From Aquanectria penicillioides (Eukaryota; Ascomycota; Sordariomycetes; Hypocreales; Nectriaceae): DNA of 64,000 bases. The notes under the pieces were generated by a model, which did no database searches, had not been told where the DNA came from, and saw only the letters and a list, made by a program, of their open reading frames with translations. Numbering within the stretch: the first letter of the stretch is position 1; each line of letters opens with the position of its first letter. This document shows positions 1-11,398 of the stretch, one piece after another. The DNA is taken from NCBI GenBank assembly GCA_003415625.1, contig PYIU01000001.1, positions 6,946,210-7,010,209 on the forward strand, written 5' to 3'. Made by a program: the position numbers and the translations under genes.

Positions 1-884
1 GTTAAATATTAAAGAATTTAATTATTATTAATAATTAATTTAATAAAAATAATTAAATTATTATTATTAAATAGCTAATACTTAATTAGCAATTTAAATA
101 AAAAAATATATAAATAGTAAAAGTATATAGTATATATTTAACTATTAATTATTAAATAGCTTATATAATTAATTAATAATCTTAAATATATATATATATT
201 GTATATATCTTTACTTTAGCTTCTGCCTCTTAAGGTTAAGGAGGTCTATTTTTCCTTTTCTTCCTAATATAGGCTAGCTGACTGGAGGCTTGGCGAGCCT
301 TCTTTAAGTTGGTTCTAACAACCCTTTATTTCTCATATAACTCCCTAAAGCCCTAGTGTTCTAACATGCCTCCAATTCAACAATTATATCCTTAAATATA
401 TATAAATAGCTTTAAATTAAACTATTACTATAGGAGCATTGGTTTAAGGGAGGTATATTAAAAAGAATAGAATATTGGCCTTAGCATTTACTAAAGTCCA
501 GTTTTATACTTAAAATACTAGGCATATAGGATATAGTATAATCCACTAAAGGACACTCCTTTTTCCCCTTTCTAGCTTAGACAATATAATCAAGACTGGT
601 TGCGATAACTGTGGCGTGACCCTATCACCATAACTAGTATTTTAGGTGTGGAACCAGACTTCAGTGAATGTCGGTGCTGACATTCCGTTCCTTCTAACAA
701 CATCCCTCTTGTTGCTCGTCCTTTCAAACTCCCCACCCCACTTTCACCGCCTTTCGACCACTCCGGCAGAAAATGCAGATCCACTTTTCTTTTTCGTTCG
801 CATGGAAAAGTGAAAAAAAAAAACTACGACTATGGGTGATGGATAGTTACTTCTTGCTTTGCTACTGTCACCTAATTCACACCA
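1..884. other. AT-rich tract, then ERB1 upstream region
   Basis: The first ~200 bases are almost pure A/T, dominated by TA and AT steps, and the bias fades by about 580. No gene is visible. This composition is typical of a repeat degraded by RIP (repeat-induced point mutation) in ascomycetes, but no transposon coding remnant can be read. From about 590 to 884 the composition is normal and should hold the ERB1 promoter and 5' leader; a short A-run lies near 818. Confidence 0.5.
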
Positions 885-3178
885 ATGGCGCCGCTTAATG
901 TTTCGCGCAAGCGGAAAGGGCTTGGAGAAGTTGCCCAGGTTAATGATGATCTTGCGGATGTTGAATTGGATGGGGTTTTGTCACAAAGCGAGCACGAATC
1001 GGACTCAGAGAGCACTGAGCATGGTCCTCGTGCCTTTGTGAAACACGATCACCGAGCCGTGGAGGAGCCAGACAGCGAAGACGATGACATCAACTTTGAT
1101 GACCAAACATCCGACAGCGAGACTGAGGAGCTTAACTATCGAATAGTCACCGATGCCAATGGTGGAGAGCGATATGAGTATCAAGAGATTGATCCTGTTT
1201 ATGACAGCGACGATACAGATGCTCAAGGACCAATCAATACGATTGGAAACATTCCTTTGTCATTCTATGATTCATATCCGCACATTGGCTATGACATCAA
1301 TGGCAAGAAAATCATGCGCCCTGCTACTGGCGAGGCTCTGGACGCTCTCCTCGACAGCATCGAGGTCCCTAAGGGATGGACAGGTTTGACTGACCCAGAA
1401 ACCGGAAAGCCCCTAAACCTCAACCGTGATGAAATGGAGCTTCTTCGACGTCTGCAAATGGGTGAAGTTTCCGAGGAAGGTTATGATCCATACGCGGTAG
1501 GTTTTCCTTAGGATACTCTCCCAATCCCGATATACTAACAACGATATTAGGACATGATACCATACTTCACCAGTGTGGAGGAAAAGATGCCGCTCAGCGC
1601 AGCGCCCGAGCCAAAGCGCCGGTTCGTCCCTTCCAAACACGAGGCCAAACGAGTTGCGAAAATGGTCCGCGCTATTAAGGAAGGCAGGATACTCCCCTAC
1701 ACACCCCCTGAGGAACGGCAACGAGAAGTCGAGGGACATGAAGATCCCTATTACGACATCTGGGCGAACGAAGAACACAAGGAACAACATGTTATGAACA
1801 TACCAGCACCAAAGCTGCCCCCCCTGGATATGATCTCAGCTATAACCCTCCACCCGAGTATCTCCTTACCGAAGAGGAGAAAGAAGCTTGGAACAATATG
1901 GATCCGGAAGAAAGAGATAAAGAATACCTCCCTGCCAAGTTTGATTCTCTCCGTAAGGTTCCTGGATATGGAGAATTCGTCAAAGAGAGATTTGAACGAT
2001 GTCTTGATCTGTACTTGGCTCCTCGAGTGAGAAAAAACAGACTCAATATCGACCCGAACTCTCTTCTGCCAAAACTTCCCCGTCCCGAAGATCTCAAGCC
2101 GTTTCCGACCCTAAGTCAGACAATATTTCGCGGCCATGAGAACCGTGTCCGAACAGTCGCTTTTAGTCCTGATGGAGAGTGGGTAGCTTCTGGAGGTGAT
2201 GACGGCACTGTCCGTGTTTGGAGCCTCAATGGCCATCAGGAGTGGATGGTTAAGCTGAGCGGAGAGGAGCCTGTCAACATGGTTCGATGGCGACCCAACA
2301 AGGAGACGTTCATTCTCTCCGCAGCTGTGGGAGAAGATTTGTTCTTCATGATACCATCCCTTGCAAGCGATATGATGGAAAAGGCTAGCCGAGAAGCCCT
2401 TGATGCTGGTTTTGGATATGCTGCAAATGGATCCCAACATGTCAACGCCGGCAGTACTCAGAAGGAACCTTCAGCCAAATGGTCCAGACCAGGAAACAAG
2501 CTTGAAGAAGTTGGCGTTCTTCTCAAGGTTACGGTTAGGTCTGTCATTAAAGTCATTAATTGGCATAGGCGTGGCGATTTTCTTTGCTCGGTTTCCCCGA
2601 CAGGCCAGCGGAGCTCGGTTGCTATCCATACTCTCTCAAAACATCTGAGCCAAATCCCCTTCAGACGCTTGCCTGGTCTTGCCCAGACAGCTCAGTTCCA
2701 TCCATCTAGGCCCCTATTCTTCGTTGCCACGCAACGCATGATCCGATGCTACGATCTGCAGAGGCAAGAGCTGGTCAAGGCAATTCAGCCCGGCGCTCGT
2801 TGGATTTCCTCATTTGATGTGCACTCTGGAGGTGACAATCTCATTGTTGGCTCTTATGATAGACGACTTCTCTGGCATGACCTCGACCTCTCTTCAAGGC
2901 CATACAAAACAATGAGATTTCATCCTGAGGCTATCCGGGCTGTCAAGTACCACCGTAGCTTGCCGCTGTTCGCAGATGCTAGCGACGATGGAACGCTCCA
3001 GATTTTTCACGGCAAGGTCGTCAGTGACTTGATGGAGAATGCGACTATCGTGCCTGTCAAAATGCTGCGGGGCCATAAGGTGGTCAACAAACTGGGTGTT
3101 ATGGACGTGGATTGGCACCCTAAGCACCCATGGTGCATCAGTGCTGGTGCCGATGGAACTTGTCGACTGTGGACGTAA
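885..3178 (+). CDS. ERB1: Ribosome biogenesis protein Erb1 (BOP1 homolog), with a 1-base homopolymer frameshift
   Basis: Nucleolar scaffold of the PeBoW/Nop7-Erb1-Ytm1 complex needed for 27S pre-rRNA processing and 60S assembly. Exon 1 is 885-1496, a 54-bp intron is 1497-1550, and exon 2 runs to the stop. The N-terminus is acidic (about residues 20-110). The BOP1NT region follows, with motifs such as [35 protein letters not shown] and [22 protein letters not shown]40 repeats start near residue 398 and end at a terminal CRLWT. The reading frame breaks inside the C7 run at 1818-1824: the upstream frame ends in APKLPP, and the expected PGYD continuation lies in the frame reached by adding one C. 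With that base restored the exons total 747 codons including stop, the normal Erb1 length. I read the break as a sequencing or assembly deletion, not a dead gene, because everything downstream is conserved. Confidence 0.95.
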
Positions 3179-3526
3179 TGATTTCCGTTGATCATCAGAG
3201 TGCGCGTTGACAATGACGGGCGAACATGTTGGAAGAGTGATGTAACAAACGGCGTTAGGATACATGGTAAAACAAAAAAAAGAGGCTGGATAATCGATGT
3301 ATGCTATTTGTTATAATTGCTAGTAGTCTGTCTTTTATGACCATATATGAGCCATTGTTATGTAACATGCCAAACCACCCTCTGTACTGAAATTAAGATA
3401 CTGATAAAGACGTGTCAAACTGTCTAAAATATCGGGCAGAATGAGACAATTTGTAATAGGACGAACACCACCCCAAAAAAAATCATCAATGTCATTTCGA
3501 GGCCAGACGAGTATGTCACAGGCATG
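3179..3526. other. Convergent 3' ends of ERB1 and the Ish1-like gene
   Basis: A 348-base stretch between two convergent stop codons. It should contain both 3' UTRs. A-rich and T-rich patches are present; no other feature is seen. Confidence 0.5.
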
Positions 3527-5283
3527 TCAAAGATCTTCTCGCTTTCCAGTGCCCTTGACTTTTCGCTCTTTTTCTGCCTCACCCCCACCCTGTTGAGCCG
3601 CTTGACGACCCAATGTAAGTTGATCCGTGATCCAGTACCATCCTTTGCGAGCACTCTCCTCTAGTCTTGCAAGTACAGTTTCTGTAGGGGAAGAACTACC
3701 GTATTTGAAGTAGGTGAGTTGCTTTCGGGCTTCAGCCTTTAAGTCGTTGAGTTTTGACCCTTGGGGAATTGGAACACCGTAGCTGTCCAGGTAAGCCTTG
3801 AGTTCTGAATGAGACCATGTATCAAATGCGTGGTTCTTCGCAGTTGAGGTGACCGACGCTAGATGACTTGTAGCAGAAGCAAAGATGACGCCACCTGCAC
3901 TTGATGCCGAAGAATACGCAGACTGCACAGCGCTGACAAGCTCATCACGGCTTGCATCCTTCTTCTCGGCAGCCTTCTTGCAGATGGCACCACCATCCTG
4001 TGTCAAATAATCCTTCAAATGGCCATAGCTCATGTCGTTGAAGGTCCATGCATTCCACTTTGTGGCAGTGAGGTGGGAATGTTTGCGGACGAGGGCTTCA
4101 AGTTGAGTTCTTTTAGCAGTCTGGGGTACTGGAATGTCTCGGGCATCAAGGTAAGCTTTGAGCCTACTCTCAGTCCATACAGACACTGCCTGGTCGAATG
4201 CACTTTCCGTCGCCTTCCCGTACTTACTATGTATGCTCGAAGTGGTTGCATCAAGAGCCGAAGAGGCTTTGTTGGGTCCAGTACCATCGGATGTGGCACT
4301 TCGGTGTTTTCTAACCAGTGCACGAAGCTCGCTAGCTTTAGTACCTTGAGGAATTGTGATACCGTTGTCGTCACAGAACCGCTTCAGTTGCGACTCACTC
4401 CACGCATCGATGATTATGTCAGTAAGAGTGGCATAGGCGGACTGCGCGCTGGCGGTCGCACTGGCTGCTCGGTCCAATGCTCTGAGATAGGCAAGACGCG
4501 AGTTCCGGCGGACTGACGCAACCAACTTATCGCGAGTTGTGGGCTGAGGCGCTGGAAATCCATGAGCATCGAGCCATGTTTTGAGATCAGACTCAGACCA
4601 GGCTTCATACAGCCAATCACCCGGGTACGAAGAAGTTTGCCCAATTTTCTTAGCAACTGCATCATAATTGGCTCGGGCTTTTTGCAAAATAGTGTCTCGC
4701 TGCCTTGGCTGAGGGACTAGATAGTAGAATATCTAATTAGTTCATTATTTTCAGCACACTTTCTGTGGAACAGGGTGTTAATACCTGGAATATTGTGCGT
4801 ATCACAAAATGTTATCAGTTGGCTCTCAGTCCATGTATCCAGAATCCAATCTTTGATACTTGCCCACGATTTCTGGGCATTCTCCTCTGTCTCATACCAA
4901 TTGACCTTGACTTGAGAGAGGAGATCATCTCGCGTCCACACCATGTCAGTTTTCACTTTCTTTCCTTTCGACTCCAGATAGGCAGTCAAGTCGACTGTGT
5001 CCCAACTTTTGTATGGAGTAACGACGTAGTTGTCCCAACTCTCCTCAACAAGCTGCGCTAGATTCTTACGATCTGCTGGAGTGGGATATGGAATGTCATG
5101 GTCGGACAACCAACGCTCTAGTTCCGTTTCATGCCACTTGTTGTACACTATGGTATTGCTCAGATGGTGCCCATTATAGACGGAGCTGAAGTTAAACTTA
5201 CCAGGGTTATACCCTGGGAACCAAGTACTGGCCGCAATGCCATGGGCAGAGACAACCACAGTCCACATGTTCAAGAACCTCAT
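3527..5283 (-). CDS. Ish1/Msc1-type stress-response protein with eight Ish1 repeats
   Basis: Predicted 562-residue protein built almost entirely of Ish1-domain helical repeats (Pfam family of S. pombe Ish1, a stress-responsive nuclear-envelope protein). The CDS has two exons, 4785-5283 and 3527-4716. The 68-bp intron 4717-4784 joins HNIP to VPQPRQRD, restoring one repeat across the junction. A hydrophobic N-terminus of about 19 residues could be a signal peptide or anchor. Eight repeats of the type W-(S/T)-E-(S/T)-x-L-K-x-(Y/F/W)-(L/C)-D-x-(H/N/R)-x-I-P-x-P-Q are visible, for example DAWSESQLKRFCDDNGI and SVWTESRLKAYLDARDIPVP; repeat 7 is the most divergent. The fold is related to SAP/HeH DNA-binding helices, but no function beyond stress and nuclear-envelope association can be inferred. 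Start chosen because it gives the leader and the full first repeat. Confidence 0.85.
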
Positions 5284-6248
5284 GTCGAGTTTGAAACCCC
5301 AGTGTTGTGAAAGGAGCGAGGATGATATTTGATGTTTTTTCGATGCTAACGTGGTGAAGGATCAATGTCGAAGGGACGATGGTGACGTTCAAGACAAGAG
5401 AAATCAAGAGAGATAAATATAAAGAGAGAAAAGAATGTCTGCATATGGGTCGAGGCGAGGCGGCATTGATTGATGGAGGCGAGTTTCGTTCATTGCTTGT
5501 TTTTGTCAGGGTCTTCGAAGTCAATAACGTCACCATACCGTACTCGAGTCGGCGGGGTCTTGCAGTGGCTGAATCACTTCTGGATGCACACGAAATGATA
5601 CGCGCGGTTACCCGAGCCAAAAGGTAGCAGGGCCTAAGATTTTGGTTTTCCTCGAGGCAAATCTCAAGTTTGTATGGTTATAAGAAGATGATGACAAATT
5701 TTTGGTGACATGCTGGGACAGGGGCTGCTGTCATCTGGCCGTTTTGACTCTCTTATCATCGTCATCAATTTTGAAAACCAGCCGTAGCTCAGACATGACG
5801 GTGATCACCACCCATCATCACGATGTGTAATTGAGCTATGAGCTAATCAAGGCCACCATGATGACGTATTAGACGCATACTCTTACAATTTAAGCTTCTT
5901 GCCTAAACTGGAAGGCACTGATTACCTAATCCCTGTGCACCCAAGGCCATGCCACAAGGTCACATGTCAGAGTTTCCTGATCTCAGGCCTTTGCACAAGT
6001 TGATGACATCCCAACTCTGTCCTTGTTCTTAGATTACATTATTGAACCAGCTTACAGATCTTGAGTATGCATCATCATTGGTCACCATGTGTTTTGATAG
6101 TTCAGTCATACCTTTGATACTGTTACATTGTTCTACTAGCTCTAGCCTCTCTATTCTATGCGAAGGCTTCTGTAAGGGCTTAACCCTTGCCAAACTTGTC
6201 CTGATTTTGGTACTCATCTTGATCCCTGGTGCCGTCGTATTTTCGAAA
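5284..6248. other. Intergenic: Ish1-like promoter and RPT5 3' region
   Basis: 965 bases between the start of the Ish1-like gene and the RPT5 stop, both on the minus strand. The open frames here are short and lack recognisable sequence. The part nearest 5284 should be the Ish1-like promoter. I see no RNA gene or repeat. Confidence 0.4.
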
Positions 6249-7803
6249 TTACGCATAGAAGTTGACAGTCTGTATGGAATGATTAGTGAACAACGATTAT
6301 GGACCAAGATGGCCGATCTGTCACTCACGTCTTTCTTCTTGGCCTGCACTTCGGCGATGGCATCGACATAATGCTCGTGTCCGATTTTGTTTTTACCTGA
6401 CCGTAGAGCAATCATGCCTGCTTCTACACAAACAGCCTTCAGCATGGCACCACCGAACTCGTCAGTGCTACGAGCCAACTCGCCCCAGTTCACCCCAGGG
6501 TCGACCTTCATCTTTCGAGAATGAATCTTGAGAATCTGGGCACGCGCTTCCTCGTTCGGTAGAGGAAACTCGATCTTGCGATCCAGTCGGCCGGATCGCA
6601 GGAGAGCAGGATCGAGCACATCGACACGGTTTGTTGCTGCCAAAACCTTGATTCGGTCATCGGAGGCAAATCCATCAAGTTGGTTCAGAAGTTCCAGCAT
6701 AGTCCGCTGTACTTCTCGGTCGCCACTCTTCTCGCTGTCAAATCGCTTCGTTCCCACCGCGTCTAGCTCATCAATGAAGATGATGGCCGGTGCTTTCTCT
6801 TTTGCAAGGGCGAAGCAGTCTCGCACAAGTTTGGCGCCATCGCCGATGAACATCTGGACAAGTTGAGGGCCTGCCAGCTTCAAGAATGTGGCATCTGTCT
6901 GAGCAGCACAAGCCCTTGCCAATAGGGTTTTGCCAGTACCAGGGGGGCCGTACATTAAGGCACCTTCCATTTGGTTAGCTTGACCATCATTGGTTGTGTA
7001 AGTCAACCCAATAACGTACCCTTCGGGGCCTTGATCCCGATCTTCTTGAACCGCTCGGCCTCTTTCATCGGCCAAACAATAGCCTCAACCAATTCCTCAA
7101 TCTGTTTGTCTAAGCCACCCACATCAGTGTATTGTTCAGTAGGTTTCTCGTCAACTTCCATAGCCTTCACACGACTGTCGTATTCAGCAGGGAGGGTATC
7201 GAGGATGAGGTATGAGTCCTTATTAACGCCGATGAGGTCGCCAGGTTTAAGCTTATCAGCATCGACCAGTCCAATGAGAGGAAGAAAGATTGTTTGGCGG
7301 GTAGAGGTCTTGATGACTGCTGATTTTCCTACTCGAGTAGCATCCAGGTCGATATTGGCACCTTCTTCTGAGGACTCGGCGGTGGGGTCGAGGTCAAGCA
7401 GCTCAACTACATTTCCCACTAAGTATGGAAGTTGCCTAGACTTGGGTTAGAGCAAACGTGCGAGCGTGAAGTCGCCATCCAGGAAAACGGACCTGTTATT
7501 AGCGATCTTGTCTAGATTCTCCTTGATCTTTTCCCCCATGGCCGCCTTCTCGTGTGATAACCGCGACAGTTCACTCTTCATGATTCGGGAGTCGTTCTCC
7601 AATAGCCGTTTCCTCGTTTGAATGTCCTGTGTACTGAGGCCGAGAATTTCCTCATCAAGAATATCATCTTCTTCGTCCTCGGCATCTTTCATCTCGGAGT
7701 CCCCAGGTGTACCCTTTTTGGGGCCTTTTTCGTCGCCACCATTTCTCTTCTTGTCCTCCTTCTCTCTGCGATCAAGATCATCTAGCTCTTCGAGGGTCGA
7801 CAT
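6249..7803 (-). CDS. RPT5: 26S proteasome regulatory ATPase subunit Rpt5
   Basis: AAA ATPase of the 19S base ring, which unfolds ubiquitinated substrates and opens the 20S gate. Four exons: 7493-7803, 7020-7435, 6329-6963 and 6249-6269, giving 460 residues. Visible are an acidic N-terminus, a coiled-coil segment ([16 protein letters not shown], about residues 45-100), the OB region ([15 protein letters not shown]), Walker A GPPGTGKT near 248-255, Walker B IIFIDELD near 303-310 and the arginine-finger region [16 protein letters not shown]. The last exon is only 21 nt and supplies the C-terminal FYA, the HbYX-type tail that docks into the 20S alpha ring. Without that splice the frame would read on for about 70 unrelated residues. 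Transcribed divergently from the mitochondrial uL10 gene across 486 bp. Confidence 0.97.
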
Positions 7804-8289
7804 GGTGGGACGGCGTGGCGATCAGTGATGGTAGTTCAAGTATGAGAGTGGAAAAAGAATCTTTAGATGATAGAACAGTGAGCGCGATGGGTGCTAGACG
7901 TAAGTGTGGTTGGAGAAGAGTGGGTGAAAGAGATGGGTGTTGGTTGTTGATTGAATTGTAGCAGAGCGGAGGTCAAGCTGCAAGGTATGCAAGGTAGGCA
8001 GTCAGGTCGCGCGTAATCAGCCTGGCAACCTGGCTGGCAAAAAAGCACTACTAAAACGAAAAAAGCGGTTTGTTGCTGGTCAAGGTCAGCGCTCTCCGGA
8101 GGCCGGCGGTGATTTGATCCGACGCACGGACAACTATGTGATCAATACCGCCGCCATCATCCGACGCAATTTTTGACTGTGGTGAGGTGAGAACAAGCAT
8201 GCTACTTTCTGTAATGAAGGAAGTCTGAAGGTCTTTCCATTGACCAAAATTGGCGGCTGAACAATTGGTCATCTGCACTGATCTAGGCA
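7804..8289. promoter_or_regulatory. Shared divergent promoter region, RPT5 / mitochondrial uL10
   Basis: 486 bases between two divergently oriented start codons, so both promoters and 5' leaders must lie here. I looked for the yeast proteasome-associated element GGTGGCAAA and did not find an exact copy. No TATA box stands out. Confidence 0.5.
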
Positions 8290-9278
8290 ATGACTCCTAG
8301 AATATCGCGAGTGGTGTCACCGTGTTTGCGCGGCTTGCGCCAAGAGCCAGCACCATCACGGACATGGGCTTTGGCAATACGCAACATTTCGATGTCTAGT
8401 CAACAAGCTGCGGTTGCCTCTCCTGCTGCTCGCCCCCCCATCGATTATGCTCCCACGACGAAACCCCCTAGCGCTCGACCGGTCGAGACGAGAAAAAGCC
8501 AGCTCATCCGAACTTACACGTCTCTTCTCCGCACCACTCCACTGATTCTCTTCTTCCAACACAGCAATCTAACGGCGATTGAATGGGCCGCCGTGCGACG
8601 AGAGCTGAAAAAAGCTTTGGAAGAAATCCCCCAACAAATGCCCCTACAGGTGTACAACCTGTTGATATCAGCTCTCTCGTTCAGCTACAGGTGTTGAGGA
8701 CCAATATGTTGAGTGTAGCTCTAAAGATTGTGGAATTTTATAACCCCAAGGTTGCCGCGGCATCAGCCAATATCCCAAGGACATCCCGTGGACCCCTTGT
8801 ACATGATCTTTCTCAAGTGGCATATGAGTCCGTCAAAAATACGGACATCCCCGCGGACTCTACCTTCGCGCAAATTGAACCGCTCTTAGTCGGCCCTCTC
8901 GCTGCACTGGTTCTTCCTGCCGTATCTCCTGCCCACGTTGCCGCGGCTCTTAGCGTGCTCGCTCCTGTCCCCGGAAAATTCCCTGCGCCGTCGAGGAAGA
9001 AAAGTCCTGGTTACCATGATCCTGTCTGCCAGAATGGATTGGCCAAGCTTTTGCTTGTAGGAGGTCGGGTTGAGGGTGAGGTCTTTGACCAAGCGGGTGT
9101 TAACTGGGTTGGCAGCATTGAAGGTGGCATGGATGGCTTACGGGCACAGCTCGTTGGAATCCTCCAGGGTGCTGGTCTTGGCGTCACTGCCGCCCTTGAA
9201 GGTGGAAGTAAGAGCCTGTGGCTGGCTTTGGAAGGCCGCAAGACACAGCTGGAAGAAGAGACGAAGGCTACAGAATGA
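8290..9278 (+). CDS. Mitochondrial large-subunit ribosomal protein uL10m (L10/MRPL11 family)
   Basis: Predicted 315-residue protein of the L10 family, forming the base of the stalk of the mitochondrial large subunit. Exon 1 is 8290-8649 and exon 2 is 8691-9278. The intervening 41-bp intron is very short and joins QQMPLQ to VLRTNMLS. The first ~40 residues are rich in R, S and A with few acidic residues, as expected of a mitochondrial targeting sequence. The L10 core follows ([20 protein letters not shown], then [18 protein letters not shown]). The intron is flanked by an exact 10-bp direct repeat that includes both splice sites (see findings). The stop is at the end of a Glu/Lys-rich tail. 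Assignment rests on the L10 core and leader; the exact yeast orthologue is inferred. Confidence 0.82.
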
Positions 9279-10111
9279 CAGTAAAAACCAATCGATTTGT
9301 GTCATTTAAATGCAGGATGTAAGGATAGAGTGTCCACCAAACGGAAAATGTACGTGTATATGTATAAATAGCATATCGACAATGCTCATTGCTTGAAGTT
9401 GTGCACCACACCGATTCGTTTATTTGGGGAAGCCAAATAGCTTCCGCTGAGAGCATTGGTACTCTGCAACTTCTGGCCCCGGCCGTTGGGAAACCGCTAT
9501 CCCATGTCCAAGTATTCAATTACGTTCTCTGTATTTTGCCCTCAGCAACTGTTGTGAGGAGTCCTCACCATGAAATAACGTGTTTCCACGGTAGACATGG
9601 ACGTGGGGGGAATGTTGCTGTTAATGGGTATTAGTGATCCGCTGTGGCCTCGGGGTTAGGTGCGTTCGTAGCAGGTCCCGAACGGGGTCCAGTCGCTGAC
9701 CGGTAGCGGATTGGGACAGCTCACAGTGCCAAGCTGTTGTGCCCGCACATCTATCCTGCTCCATCTCATGGAGACGTCCCCCTCGACAACGCGGCCTCGA
9801 GTCAAAGCCTTGTACCTCACCCGTCTCTTCCTAATCGGTTGGTCCTCCCAGTCTGATCCCTACGCCCAGGGAAAACATTAGTTGCGCGGCCGCGACCTCC
9901 TGACCAAGCCCACGACGCGACAGCCCTTGCGGGCATTTGTGATTGTGACCACAACAGCTCTCGCGACGAGGACGCCTGTTGAGCAACCATCAGCCCTTTG
10001 CTCGCTGGTTGTTCAACGATATCTTTCGTAGAGCTCTGCCTACCACGAACGATTGTCCAAGGTAATAGCGGAGCGCAATCCTCACATCTTTTTTCGTCGC
10101 CCATCATTGCT
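9279..10111. other. Intergenic between uL10m and the Tic20-like gene
   Basis: 833 bases with no convincing gene. The minus-strand frame across 9817-10383 overlaps the start of the next gene and has no family resemblance. The final ~150 bases are probably the 5' leader of the membrane-protein gene. Confidence 0.4.
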
Positions 10112-10886
10112 ATGGACTTTGCACCGTACCAATCCTCGCCGCCAGAACATTCCCGCGTGGCATCACCCGAGCATGCTTCACCTCGACACTCATATGATGC
10201 TAGACGTTCTTTCTCACCCGTCGCATCTCCACCGCCCCTGCAACATCCACAACCCCAACGGGGATGGGGTGGATTTGATGGCCAAGGTAGCGGCTGGGCT
10301 GTTGGATCGGATACTCGAGCATTTGGTGCCTCTAGCGCTATGCCCAGCGGATATCCTACCGCTGAAGTGAGCGAGTTTGACACGAGCCTGGGAATGCGAC
10401 TCGATTATGAGGCCTGCCTAGCTTACTTGGCGCTCCCGCCTCTGGGCGCAATCGTTTTATTGATACTGGAAAGAAACAGTGACTATGTTCGGTATGTCAC
10501 GATCTTGTATTTCCAGGGCCATCACCAATACCCAGTTATGGAAGAGTGTGATTTGCAATTTCTCTTGTGCCACCATTCTTTTCTACTCCAAACTAACCTA
10601 TTCGATGACAGGTTTCATGCATGGCAATCAGCCTTGTTATTTACAACAATCATGGTTTTTCACTTGATCTTTTCTTGGTCAACGTTCTTGAGTTGGTTCT
10701 TTTTCATTGGGGATCTTGCTCTGATCGCGATCTTGACATTGAGAGCGTATAGAGATGCTGAGATCCTAGATAGGTAGGTTGATCGAACTCCTCCCCTTTT
10801 AGTCAAAGTGAGACTGATTCTCCCAACGTAGATTTGAAGTCCCATTCTTCGGGAGATTGGCCACACGGTTTCTGGATGATGAGTAA
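10112..10886 (+). CDS. Small Tic20/DUF4870-like (UPF0132-type) membrane protein
   Basis: Predicted 198-residue membrane protein. Three exons (10112-10491, 10612-10773, 10832-10886) share consistent phases and GTATGT / GTAGGT donors. The first ~90 residues are low complexity and rich in Pro, Ser and His. They are followed by the family core: LDYEACLAYLALPPLGAIVL, then RFHAWQSALLF at the exon 1/2 junction, and three hydrophobic helices. The last exon encodes FEVPFFGRLATRF and an acidic end. Proteins with this core are annotated as DUF4870/Tic20-like in bacteria and fungi; the molecular function is not known to me. The start ATG was chosen because it opens a frame leading directly into the core. 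Confidence 0.7.
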
Positions 10887-11398
10887 CCAGATATATCACA
10901 CGAAACATTCGCCAACAATAGTTTGACTCGCTATTTCCTAACCTAATACCCATGTCCGACTCACGCATGTACGATACCACCAGGACTCGAATCGAGGGAT
11001 TATAATCCTGCACAAAGATGTCCAATTTGTTACTATCTTATGAATAGACCGATTTTGAGATTATGCGACTGGGCTCGATGTTAACGATTGTGATTTTAAC
11101 AGCTTGCTTTGAATCTTCTCCTAATTCATGACTGAGAAATAATGGAAGAGAGGGTTGCTCGTTGTTTGGAGGTCCCATACCCTAAATCAAAGATACAGAT
11201 GGTACATGCACTTCATGCAAATTTGATGCCGCAATCGTGTAATCATATCTCACCTAGTGGTAGCAGATCGAGGGCCGCTTACTTGATTCTTGGTTGAGAT
11301 TAGGAGGAACTTAGCCGTTGTTCTGTTAGTGTTCCTTAGAGATGACCGCCTTGTGAGTCAACAGTTACGATAAATTCGGATTATTGAGTATACGCCAC
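10887..11398. other. Convergent 3' regions, Tic20-like gene and tRNA ligase
   Basis: 512 bases between two convergent stop codons. Both 3' UTRs must lie here. Around 10975-11010 there is a faint tRNA-like TTCGAGTC string on the minus strand without a foldable cloverleaf. Nothing else is seen. Confidence 0.4.

Noticed and set aside
1818..1824. Pseudogene call for ERB1
   Set aside because: Both halves are fully conserved and a single missing C explains the break; the same pattern recurs in other genes.
10975..11020. tRNA-like TTCGAGTC string on the minus strand
   Set aside because: No acceptor, D or anticodon stems could be paired.
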